From Nilaparvata lugens (taxonomy: Eukaryota; Arthropoda; Insecta; Hemiptera; Delphacidae), in NCBI RefSeq assembly GCF_014356525.2, contig NC_052504.1:65257114-65321113 (forward strand): 64,000 nucleotides of DNA. Direction: 5' to 3'. Positions within the stretch are counted from its first letter, which is position 1; each line of letters begins with the position of its first letter. Positions 25,266 through 34,575 of the stretch are shown here, one piece after another. A program made the position numbers and the translations under genes. The notes beneath the pieces are model-generated. The model saw nothing but the letters and a program-made list of their open reading frames with translations. It was not told the DNA's origin and searched no databases.

Positions 25266-25503
25266 AATAAATGCTGCAAATCACCCCGAAGACCTCTGCT
25301 ACTGCAGACATTGACAACAGGGCTAACAGCTAGATGGAGATTCGATGAGAACTACTATCCAAAAATTAGTTGCCAGCCCGGGAATCGAACCCGGTACCTC
25401 CCAATTGCCAGTCAGGAATGCTTGCCCTTACACCAAACTGACAATCTCTGGATAGCAGCGCTCATTTTATACAAAGCCATAGCGGCCAACTAGTTACATT
25501 TGA
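25266..25503 (-). mobile_element. tRNA-derived SINE inserted in LINE ORF2
   Basis: On the minus strand a Pol III internal promoter is visible: A box TGGTGTAAGGG at 25435-25425 and a perfect B box GGTTCGATTCC at 25391-25381, inside a tRNA-like segment ending GGGCTGGCAACT. A non-tRNA body and 3' part extend to about 25266. AATAAATGC occurs at both edges (near 25267 and near 25504), a possible target duplication. The LINE reverse transcriptase frame resumes to the right. A second copy is at about 31675-31871. Confidence 0.75.
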
Positions 25504-25507
25504 ATAA

Positions 25508-27072
25508 ATGCATTCTCTATTTAATTCCATCTATTACAATCAATGGATCAATATTGTGGCTGACCCAGGCACCATTTGCAACGAGTTTGGAAAATACTTC
25601 GCTTCACTCTGTCAACGGTCATCTAATTCAGCATGCAATATCGCTACTGACCAATTTGCCTCTCTGTCCTTTGGAATTTCGATTGTTGACGAGGCTGATG
25701 TTCTGTCTGCTATTAAGGGCTTAGAGGGTGAATCAGCTATTGGACCCAGTGGAATCCCTTATTTTGTGGTCAAGGGTGTTGGACATTTGTTGTCTCCAGT
25801 TCTTGTCCATGTCTTCAATTTAAGCCTGTTTTCCGGATTTTTCCCTGAAGTTTGGAAGAAGGTAGCTGTGACACCTATACCTAAGAAGGGAAATTCCAAT
25901 GATGTCTCAAATTTTCGGCCAATCTCAGTTTTGGATCCTTTTGCTAAAATTATGGAAATGATAGTTCATGGACGCATTTATCGGAATGTTGAGGGACGCA
26001 TAAGTACACATCAGCATGGTTTTGTATCAGGCCGTTCAACAGTGACCAATTTGGCAAATTTTCTTTCAAGTGCTGGCTCTTGTGTTGAACAACGTGGGCA
26101 GGTTGACATAATCTATCTTGATATGGAAAAAGCATTCGATAAGATGCCACATGATCGTCTCATCAATAAACTGGCTGGTTTTGGATTCAACCATGCTCTC
26201 ACAACATGGATTTCATCTTACCTCAACTGCAGGAAATTTCATGTAAGAACAACGGTTGCAAGTCTACTGAGTTTGAGTCCTTATCTGGTGTTCCCCAAGG
26301 CTCTAATCTTGCACCCCTGCTCTTCAATCCCTTCATAAATGATATAGTGGATGATCTAAAATGTGAAACTCTCCTGTATGCAGATGATCTGAAAGTCTTC
26401 TGGAATATAAACTCTAGTGAAGATCAACAACGTCTCCAGCAGGATATTGATCAGGTGATCAAATGGTCAAGGGAAAATTCAATGTCCATGTATACTAAAA
26501 ATACATTGGCAATGACATTCACCAGGAAAACTGTCCCACTTATAGCTACATACAAGATTGAAGGGGAAGATGTCAGAAGAGTAAATAGTGTTCAGGATCT
26601 GGGAGTTCAATTTGATCCCAAGTTACTGTTCACTTCACATGTGGAGAAGGCCAGAAAGCCTTCAGTTGTGGCCATGGCTAGAAAGAAGCTTGGCATCATG
26701 AGGTGGATTTCGAGGGATTTCCAAAATGCCAATACATTGATGTGTCTCTACACAGCACTTGTGAGAAGCCATCTGGAATACGCCTCCGTGATCTGGAACC
26801 GGGTTAGACTCTGCACATCTGTCATGCTGGAGGGGATACAGAGGAAATTCGTTAAGTACTCGATGCGACACTTCATTCCAGGAGACTTATCCTACAGGGA
26901 GCTGTGCTTGGCCATAGACTTGGAAAACTTGGAATGGCAGAGGAAGAAGAACGATGCCATGTTTATACATGCTTGCCTTCATGGTCAAATTACCGTTGGT
27001 GAACGTGGGATCGACTTGATTGTACCGACTCGACATTTTAGACGGTTCCATGTGTTCAAACCCGTTATATGA
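25508..27072 (+). pseudogene. LINE ORF2 reverse transcriptase and C-terminus
   Basis: Two overlapping frames (25508-26338 and 26206-27072) together hold a reverse transcriptase. The first shows PKKGNSNDVSNFRPISVLDP, QHGFVSGRSTVTNL and YLDMEKAFDKMPHD, and the second SGVPQGSNLAPLLFNPFIND and the catalytic LLYADDLKVF. A frameshift near 26290 separates them. After the palm come the thumb-like region (QDLGVQFDPKL) and the C-terminal LYTALVRSHLEYASVIWN block, ending near 27072. Motif spellings place it in the CR1/Jockey superfamily. Confidence 0.85.
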
Positions 27073-27429
27073 AGCTACACATCGCCAGTCAAGAGAAGCA
27101 TTGGAAGTGCAAATAAGCTTTCTGAAAGAATGGGCTTTTTCGTGCCAGTGAAGGTTTTCAAAGCAAAGCTTAAGTCTCTTACAGAGTATATTTTCCTAAT
27201 GCTGGAAAAATTGGAAATATACTGATCATTTGCATGTCACAATTTCATGACACAAAGTTATTTGTTATTTTGAGCAACTCAAAGACATTTATATCAATGT
27301 ACCTGAACTTTTTCTCTTTTCATTTTTGACTTGTGCAACTCACAAAGGCCTTGAGCTGTTATTCTGCATGTTGAAAACCTACTATTATTCTGTGTATTCA
27401 GATGTGTTCTAACTTGTCTATTTGTACAA

Positions 27430-27454
27430 ATAAATGTATCATTATTATTATTAT
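27430..27454 (+). repeat. (ATT)n tail of LINE
   Basis: AATAAATG followed by a short ATT run ends the 3' untranslated region and abuts the next element. Confidence 0.6.
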
Positions 27455-28385
27455 GAAACTATATGACGGGAACAGGATTGGTATCAGGATTGGTAAAAAC
27501 TTGACACATCCATTTGAAACATCAAAAGGTTTGTTGCAGGGTTGCAGCTCATCTCCAACTCTGTTCAAGATCTTCTTAGAAGATACCTTGCGGATATGGA
27601 AGAGAAAGTGTCAAGGAATGGGAATACCCATCAGAGGAGTGAAACTTTTCACCCTTTGTTTCGCAGATGACCAGGTTGTGATTGCTCAGGATGAGGAAGA
27701 CCTAAGCTTTATGATGAGGAAACTTGAGGAAGAGTATGAAAAGGCTGGTCTGAAGATAAATATAGACAAGACGGAGTATTTGCAGACAAATGGGAATTCA
27801 ACACAAAACTTAACCATTGATGAGAATACTGAAATAAAAGGAGCAGAAAAATTCAAATACCTTGGGTTCACTATCACGCAAAGTGGCGATACAGAGGAAT
27901 AAATAAAGATCAGATTGGAACAGACAAGAAGTTACATAAGGCATTTGCACCCAATCTTATGGAGTAGAAATATCCATAAGAAAACTAAGCACAGGATATT
28001 CAATACCATCGTGAGAAGTGCAATGACTTATGGTGCAGAAGTGTGGGTGACAAACTCGAAAACAAAAAGTAAAATAAAAGCTGTCGAAATGGAGTTTTGG
28101 AGAAGGTGCTGAATATAATGTATATTTGGATATAATGAAATTCATAGAAGACAAGAGGTTGATGTGGTATGGTCATGCCAGAAGAGCTAGTGCCAGTAAG
28201 TGGATTGCAATAGTGACAGACTGGAGCCGGCTGGGGCGGTGGAGGAGAGGAAGACCAAGAAGGTCTTGGAGGGATGAAGTGGATGAGGCTATGGTAATGA
28301 GGAATTTAAGAGATGGTGAGTGGGAAGACGGACAAGGATGGAGGACTCGGCTAAAAGAAGGAAGACAGTAAAGTACTGTAAAATC

Positions 28386-28435
<50 letters not shown>
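27455..28435 (+). pseudogene. RTE-clade LINE 3' fragment (RT palm to C-terminus)
   Basis: The frame from 27455 contains TSKGLLQGCSSSPTLFKIFL, then LCFADDQVVIAQ (catalytic FADD), then EYEKAGLKINIDKTEYL and YLGFTITQSG. This spelling (LLQGCSxSPxLF; CFADDQ) is typical of RTE-like elements. A stop at 27900-27902 and frameshifts split it into 27455-27902, 27915-28112 and 28126-28371. The last part has the C-terminal DKRLMWYGHARR and GRPRRSWRDEV motifs of this family. Only the 3' portion exists, so it is a 5'-truncated insertion. The adjoining (TA)n may be its tail. Confidence 0.82.
28385..28435. repeat. (TA)n microsatellite
   Basis: A nearly pure TA run of about 50 bp at the junction between the plus-strand RTE fragment and the minus-strand LINE. 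Confidence 0.9.
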
Positions 28436-28439
<4 letters not shown>

Positions 28440-28561
28440 CATCTTAAAATTATTGAGACCATGAAATAAAATAAATCTAAGTAATAGAAGATATATTATT
28501 ATTGTCAGAGGCTAGGAAGAGTATCAAATGTACTGTTACCTGATAGAAATGAACATTATAC

Positions 28562-28822
28562 TTATACCACTAGTTTAAAGAATACATTTTGGTCAATCCA
28601 ATATTCTATACTTTCAATTGAATCACGTGTGATTTTTTCATCTATAAAGTCATTTGGAATTTTGTTCATAATGTAGTTACAATAATATTGAAATTGATGC
28701 CTGCATATGGTTAGCTTGATGAGCTCTGTGTTAAATCTGTTGTTAGGACGTGTATTATGGGGTGAAATGTGTGTAGCAAAATTAGTTTTATTTCTATTGA
28801 TATGGAGTATAACGTTTTTCAT
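28562..28822 (-). pseudogene. LINE ORF2 C-terminal fragment
   Basis: 86-residue frame with HINRNKTNFATHISPHNTRP, then KLTICRHQFQYYCNYIMNKI and IPNDFI. This pattern of TR..N..L....YNxIP resembles the extreme C-terminus of Jockey/CR1-type ORF2. It belongs to the element above; the intervening 28823-29028 carries further C-terminal sequence with frame breaks. Confidence 0.6.
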
Positions 28823-29028
28823 ACAATTCTGTCTTATTGTCGGAACCTTGAATTCAAGAAATATTTCCCTACTAGGATAGAGTCGTGGCCTTCCTAATGC
28901 TGCTCTTATAATATGTTTTTGTAGGATAAATAACTTTTTTAAATGCGTGTCATATGCACCTCCCCATACTTCAATAATGTATTGAAATAGTGATTGAGCA
29001 TATGCAAAGTAAATTTTTCGTATTATGT

Positions 29029-29747
29029 CTAAGTTTTTATTTTATTCATTTTGTAAAAAATGTAAATTAGGTATTTCAGCTTTGAGCATAAATAATCAAT
29101 GTGCTTGTTCCATTTAATATTTTGATCTAATAGTATACCCAGATATTTAATTGTTTGCACCCTTTCTAATGTTTTATTATGAACTTCTGTATTATCTGTA
29201 GTGTTTTCATTGCGATTATTTGCTGTTTCTATTGTAAGACTTAAATCAGTTGCTGGTTGTCCAGTTATATTGGGTGAAAAAGTGATGTACTTAGTTTTAT
29301 CAGCATTTAAAGTCAATATATGGTCTTGCAGCCATTTTTTAACTGTAATTAGGTTTCTATTTGCTATATTGAAGTTTCTCCCCAGCTTTTGCAACTGAAG
29401 ATCGAAACAGTATCATCTGCAAAAGACAGAGTAGTGCAATCTTGTAGGTTTATTTTGAGTAGGTCATTCACATACAACAGAAACAGAATTGGTGATAACA
29501 CCGAACCTTGAGGCAAGCCGAAGCCTGATGAATATCTAATATCAGTTTGACCATGTAGATGTAGGTATTGTATACGTTCAGTTAAGTATGAGGCAAATAA
29601 ATCATTTGCTACGCCTCTAATTCCAGTCCTATCTAATTTGTTTAATAGTATATTGTGAGGTATGGTATCAAAGGCCTTTGATAGATCCATGAATACTGCA
29701 AGAGTTTTTCTATTGCCATTGAAGTTGTCAAAAATTATTTTATTCAA
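29029..29747 (-). pseudogene. LINE reverse transcriptase palm and thumb
   Basis: Frame 29747-29364 encodes LAVFMDLSKAFDTIPH (catalytic Asp in DLSKAFD), FGLPQGSVLSPILFLLYVND and LSFADDTVSIFS (catalytic FADD). Frame 29394-29029 continues with NADKTKYITFS and IKYLGILLDQNIKWNKHIDYL. The two overlap by about 30 bp in different frames, implying one indel. Confidence 0.82.
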
Positions 29748-30019
29748 GTGGATGACTGCATCTTTGGTAGACTTATTTTTTGGAAGCCAAATTGCTTTTT
29801 ATCTATTATATTTTCTTTTTCCAAAAAACTCATAATTCTGTTTTTTAGTATTTTTTCCAATATTTTAGAAAGGTTACTTATTAAGCTTCTATTATTTTCT
29901 GGCTTTTTTTATTCTCCGGTTTTAGGTATTGGTATGATTCTGGCTTCTCTGAATTTTTTGGGGAAATATCCTTTATTTAAACATTTGTTGAATATATGTT
30001 TTAAGGGTTCGGTTATGTA

Positions 30020-30787
30020 TTAAGCAATTTTTTTTATGAAAGGTCCTGTAAGGTTATCGGGTCCAGGTGTAGATTCGTTTTTTGACTGATTTATAATTGT
30101 CAATATTTCATTTGAGTTTGTGGGGTTGAGAAAGATACTGTGCCTACATGAATTAGATAGCGAGTGTGGAACTGGGATATTATCAACATTTACTGCTATT
30201 TTTTTGGCAAATGATACACCTACATTAGCAAAATAATCGTTAAGTATATTTGCATCAAGGCTAATATATTTGGTGTTTTTCTCCGTTTCAAGCAGTTCCT
30301 CAATGTATTCCCAAGTTTTCTTTGCATTATTCTTATGTTCATCAAACTTCTCATTGAAATAATATATTTTTGATTTATTTATTAAATTATTTAAAGTATT
30401 TCTGTAGTTCTTATATCGGGTTTGTAATTCAATATTGTTCGGTTGACGTGAGAGTTTCCTGTGAAGTTTGTCTCTTTCTCGGATTGCATTGACTAGACTG
30501 GGTGTTATCCATTTTTTTAGTGGTTTATTTTTTTTACTTAGTCTTATTGTTTTTGTTCTTTTGTGTGTTAGTTGTGTCAATTTTTCAATGAAATTACTAA
30601 CCATTCGATCGATATTTTCGGTGCTGTAAACATCAGACCAGTTTTCAACCTGTAAGTCAGCTATTAATTCGTCAAAATCAGTTACAGTTTTAGTCCATAA
30701 CTTCTCTGTTACCTTGTTATTTTTCATGGCTTCACTCAAGTGCAGTGAAATACTGTAGTGATCTGTTATATTAGTTTTAATAATCAC
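30020..30787 (-). pseudogene. LINE ORF2 linker and start of RT
   Basis: 255-residue frame. It begins with ITDHYSISLHL, which holds the SDH-like last endonuclease motif (here TDH), continues through the basic linker (KKNKPLKKWITPSLVNAIRE) and ends with SKNESTPGPDNLTGPFIKKI, the conserved SPGPDxI motif at the start of the reverse transcriptase. A stop follows. The remaining fingers (FREARIIPIPKTG...) are in another frame across 29750-30020. Confidence 0.75.
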
Positions 30788-31263
30788 GCCACGCTGCAGG
30801 TCTGTATTGTTTCCCCCTCCTTAAAAAATATGTGGTCTATGCAGGTACCATTTCCATTGACTATCCTTGTCGTCTTATTGATGTAGGATTTAAATCCATT
30901 GATATGTAGTGTGCTCAAGTACTCATTTGTTAAAACTATTGTTTCTAAAATATTAAGATTTATATCGCCCATTAGAATTACATTGGTAGTGTCCTTCATT
31001 CTGTTTAAACAAGCGTCTAGACTTGTTACAAAATTATTAATGTTTGTAGCTGGAGAGCGATAAATTATATTATTGTATATTGATGTTATCAATTGAGCAC
31101 GCCATACCAATGGAATTTGATTCTTCAATATCCAAATCGATCATATCAGAATGAAAATTTGTATCAACAAATAAACATATTCCATCACACTTTGAGTGTT
31201 TACTTTTCTTTTGTACAACATTATATCCTTCAAGACTGTAAGTAAAATGAGCATCATCCGTAA
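30784..31263 (-). pseudogene. LINE endonuclease fragment
   Basis: Two frames (31263-31080 and 31128-30784) carry the APE-type endonuclease from the TWITDDAHFT region onward. GYNVVQKKSKHSKCDGICLF and YRSPATNINNF are followed by VILMGDINLNIL (metal-binding GDxN). CIDHIFFK is the element-typical DHxxF block. The N-terminal QNIRS-like motif is absent because the rearranged block replaces it. A frameshift lies near 31080-31130. Confidence 0.75.
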
Positions 31264-31871
31264 TCCATGTTCTGGTGTATGAAAGAAATTTCAAAGAGGT
31301 ATGCCATCCTGATATCTGGCCAGAAGGTGCTATTATTGCCCCATTTTATGGCCCTCTCAAGAGCAATATAATTTATTCAAACCCGGTTAACCTAGCAAAT
31401 GAGTTTGCTCTTGAATATAAAATTATTGAAGAGAAAAAGAGCTGCTCACAGAGTGTACAAAAGGAGTGGCCATATTTCACATTATGAAAAATTCTCTGTC
31501 CTGCGAAGAGATGTTAAAATTCAGATGGAAATTTATAGAGAAAGAAAGATTACGAAAGCGGAGTATGACCTTCAGAATCAGTCTAAACGATTTTGGAAAT
31601 ATATCAAGGAGCATAGAACTGGAACTTGTGCAACATTTATTACAATCATTATTGAACGAAAATCCTAAATAAATGCTGCAAATCACCCCAAAGACCTCTG
31701 CTACTGCAGACATTGACAACAGGGCTAACAGCTAGATGGAAATTCGATGAGACTACTATCCAAAAGTTAGTTGCCAGCCCGGGAATCGAACCCGGTACCT
31801 CCCAATTGCCAGTCAGGAATGCTTGCCCTTACACCAAACTGACAATCTCTGGATAGCAGCGCTCACTTTAT
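31264..31871 (+). mobile_element. Rearranged second copy of PHD-type LINE plus SINE
   Basis: 31264-31433 copies 23868-24037 (ORF1 RRM region). It then joins directly to a copy of 25026-25466 (ORF2 linker plus SINE). About 990 bp is missing between the two parts. The junction falls in the similar sequences GAAAAGAAA and GAAGAGAAA, pointing to microhomology-mediated deletion. The two copies differ at only a few positions, so the duplication is recent. It interrupts the minus-strand LINE ORF region between 31872 and 31263. Confidence 0.85.
31675..31871 (-). mobile_element. tRNA-derived SINE, second copy
   Basis: Copy of the SINE at 25266-25503, with A box at 31836-31826 and B box GGTTCGATTCC at 31792-31782 (minus strand). 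It is cut at GATAAAGTGAGCGC near 31871, where the minus-strand ORF1 coiled-coil sequence adjoins. Confidence 0.75.
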
Positions 31872-32100
31872 CGTTTAGAACCTCTACACAACTTTTTAGT
31901 TTTGTGTTTTCAGTTTGTAAATTTAATATTATATTCTGCTGGGTTTTAATTATACCTTCCAGCCTAACCAAGGTGTCAGAATTAGCGTTGAGTTTGGTCA
32001 AACAAGCTTCAAGCGAATGTTCCAATCTTACCTGACCGTCACTAAATTTTTTTTCAAGGTCCAACATAGTTGTCTTGAAGCAATCCGCTGATACGTCGGA
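31872..32100 (-). pseudogene. LINE ORF1 coiled-coil fragment
   Basis: The minus-strand frame reads a heptad-rich helix: MLDLEKKFSDGQVRLEHSLE, then LVRLEGIIKTQQNIILNLQT, then LKSCVEVLND. Such a trimerising coiled coil lies between the zinc finger and RRM in LINE ORF1 proteins. The frame then runs into the SINE, so the C-terminus printed by the open frame is not native. No RRM follows. Confidence 0.55.
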
Positions 32101-32189
32101 CAGCGTACAAACGTTAGCTCAAGACGATTTCACCGGCGTTGCAACTGTATTATCATTTCTTTGACTACGTAACTTAGCCTCACATTTTT

Positions 32190-33269
32190 ACTGAATTATA
32201 ATTGTAAGTTTTGTGGTCGTTTAACTGTCCTTATCTGCCTGAACCACGACCCTGATTAAATTTCACATATTTTAATATTTTCTAGTTAAATCATTTGGCG
32301 TTATAATTTATCTTCAAGAATTTTTAAACTTTGTAAAAGAACGTGCATGATAGCCCAGCATGATAGCACTAATTCAAATAAGCCTGTCAGCAGAAAATTA
32401 TTCAAAACCTGTTTATCAAATCTTGAAACTGTACTGTTTATTAATTATTATTACTGCTCATTATATTTCAAATTTAATACTTTATTTCCTGAGTTCGATT
32501 ATTTCTTTAGCCCTTCAGATTTTGTGTTTGGCACGTTTGTACTTGTCAAGCACCGATCAAAAACGATCATTGAAATAATTGATCCAAATTTGGTTCAAGG
32601 AACAGATCTAAGTGGAAATATTAAGTGGGGTCAGATCGAGATTATACGTTCTCTGTCCTTACCTAATATCTCAGCTTCTATCTGTGCCCTACTTCGACTT
32701 AGGAATAAAGGTTCCCACCATAGAGCAGAGCAGCTACAGCGTAACAAATCATACAATAGAGCCTGAAACTTGGAAAGATTCTGTCCGCGAAGTATCTTCC
32801 GAACGGCATTTGGTATATCAAACCTAGCCTAGACCGTCGGAATTTATTAGTGGCGCAATCCCGCAAATTATATGTATAAAGTTCAAAGTACAAAGTAAAT
32901 GCACCAAGTTCCTTGCTCGACCTGTTTGATTTTGTGCACTGTCCACAATACAGGTAATAATTTAAGGTCTTTGAATCTGGTGTCTAGCAATTGCTACACT
33001 ACGACCACATACTTGCAAAGAATATTATTCTCATAGAGATAGTCATTGAACAGATCAAGGGTGGGCAGGAGTTTGTGCCTCCCGCGATTTGGACTATTAA
33101 ATTAAATCTTATACTGAATCTCTCAGCCTGGTGTTCTATAATATTCATCCACACACTCATAAATTTGAGATTACAACACCGAGGATTCGGTGTAAGATTT
33201 TATACCTGTGTGACGTCTCCGTCTGGGGCATTATTCAAGTCGGAAAACCAGGAACCCCCAAGGAGCGTT

Positions 33270-33271
<2 letters not shown>
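32190..33271 (+). repeat. Family R dispersed repeat, copy 1 (uninterrupted)
   Basis: This ~1.1-kb segment is homologous in inverted orientation to 53640-53970 plus 59818-60560. Shared landmarks are CTGAACCACGACC (32238), GAGTTCGATTATTTCTT (32490), CGATCATTGAAATAATTGAT (32566), GGGTCAGATCGAGATTA (32627), ACAGGTAATA (32950), GCTACACTAC (32993) and TCAAGGGTGGGCAGGAG (33055). No coding capacity is seen. Composition and length suggest an LTR or other nonautonomous retroelement part. Here the site occupied by the Maverick-like element in copy 2 is empty (near 32966-32980). Confidence 0.75.
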
Positions 33272-33310
<39 letters not shown>

Positions 33311-33331
33311 TATATATATATAATTATATAA
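33272..33331. repeat. (TA)n microsatellite
   Basis: TA run with small interruptions directly after the family R copy. Copy 2 of the family also borders a TA run at 53631-53648, so the run may be part of the family's end. Confidence 0.85.
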
Positions 33332-34094
33332 TAATAGATCTACCTCACCAGTAAAAGGTGATGAAAGTTAGAAACTTCAGTTTCTTCCCTTAATTTCTGC
33401 AGCTCAAGGCACGCATCTAATACAACAAACAAATAAATATCTATACTTTCAATATTATAGAATTTTGAGCCCCAATTACCACGAATATCTGGGACAAGTT
33501 ACAAAACTAATCAACTTATGAAGTAATGATACAAGTTAGGATAGAATTGTGTTGCATTGAGAACAAACCTTTAGCAATTCTTATTGAGAAAACCGTTAAT
33601 ACAAAAAAATACATAGGACTCTTTCATGTAACTTTCAAGTCTAAATACAGTAATTCTACTGAAAATTTGAATCTTCTATATTGGTGATATATCTACATTT
33701 TGATACAAGTGTTTTGAATAAAACTCCAGTTGCAATACAACCAAAACTTATAAAGTACAATTTGCTTTAGTATTTACAGAACAACTTGTCATTTATGTAC
33801 TGTTCAGTGTTTACACTGGTAGTATGAGAGCAGTCCACACAGCCTATAACATTAGGAAAATTACCAATTTGAAGAAAAATTTGACCAGAACTATTTCATC
33901 GCCTTCTGGCATTTTGATATAAATCTTGAAAGAAAAGTAGCCAGTTCACAAGATATATTTCTAATGACTCTGCATACGGTGCTTAATGAAATTAATGATA
34001 ATTGATTACTTAAATTAAGTATTGAAAATTGTATTACATCTTCGTCCAAGCTACTCGAATAGTCAATGATATTTTATTCGGTTTAATTATTATA
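33332..34094. other. AT-rich noncoding DNA
   Basis: No ORF, repeat or RNA gene recognised. Confidence 0.5.
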
Positions 34095-34575
34095 AATTTA
34101 ATCCATAGCAGCAATAAAAGCTTCCAGATCCCTGTCACTGTTAATCATTGACACTTTTCCCTTATCCACTGGTCTTACTTTTAATGTTGCCCGCTCTATC
34201 CACCCACACGTATTTGAATCCCTTCTCCTTATGAAGTTTCTTCAGTTGTGACAGAATCTTTCTACGTACCATAGTGAGTGACAAGTTGATGAACACTGGT
34301 CGCTCCTCGGTTTGAAATCCGACGTCGCGAGTGGAAAGTCTCCTCACCTGTTTCTTCTTATCAAGTACCTTGTGCGCGTCATCGCGTCGTACGAATTTCA
34401 CGATGATCCCGGGAGAGTGTTGGTTTGCCCCTTGGGCAGGCGGTGGCAGCAGTCTATCGCCTCCGGACCCAGGTCAACACCGACTGCTTTACACGTAGCC
34501 TGCACAACCTCATTGGTTTTTTCTCCATGCACAGTAGGAATCCCGTGTATCTCGATCATATTTCAGTTTGGACCA
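34095..34575 (-). pseudogene. LINE ORF1 C-terminal (RRM-like) fragment
   Basis: On the minus strand, 34561-34162 encodes an L1-type ORF1 nucleic-acid-binding region: MIEIHGIPTVHGEKTNEVV, VDLGPEAIDCCHRLPKGQ, IIVKFVRRDDAHKVL, then PVFINLSLTMVRRKILSQLK and KGFKYVWVDRAGNIK. After a one-base shift near 34160, the sequence KVSMINSDRDLEAFI ends ORF1 at about 34095. The pattern FVRR...VL..KK and VFINxxLT is characteristic of insect LINE ORF1 proteins. No ORF2 follows, so this is an isolated fragment. Confidence 0.75.

Larger units (their letters stand above)
22839..27454 (+). mobile_element. LINE with PHD-finger ORF1 and APE endonuclease/RT ORF2 (CR1/Jockey superfamily), degraded
   Basis: A 4.6-kb non-LTR retrotransposon. 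ORF1 has an N-terminal PHD-type zinc finger and a C-terminal RRM-like domain, and ORF2 has an APE-type endonuclease followed by reverse transcriptase with VPQGSNLAPLLF and YADD boxes. The 3' end has AATAAATG followed by (ATT)n at about 27430-27454, a common tail type for this superfamily. ORF1 is split near 23315, the endonuclease has a stop near 24284, ORF2 shifts frame near 24650 and 26290, and a tRNA-derived SINE interrupts it at about 25266-25503. It is therefore inactive. Confidence 0.88.
28440..31263 (-). mobile_element. Minus-strand LINE (Jockey/CR1 superfamily), degraded ORF2
   Basis: A LINE ORF2 runs from an endonuclease start (31263) to the C-terminal region (28562). It is broken into at least five frames. 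Its 5' end is cut by a rearranged block (31264-31871). The 3' end probably lies near the (TA)n at 28435. A coiled ORF1 fragment in the same orientation at 31872-32100 may be the upstream part of the same element. Confidence 0.8.

Noticed and set aside
25371..25440. A true tRNA gene on the minus strand
   Set aside because: Boxes A and B are good, but the stems do not form a full cloverleaf and the segment is duplicated with a non-tRNA body, so it is a SINE head.
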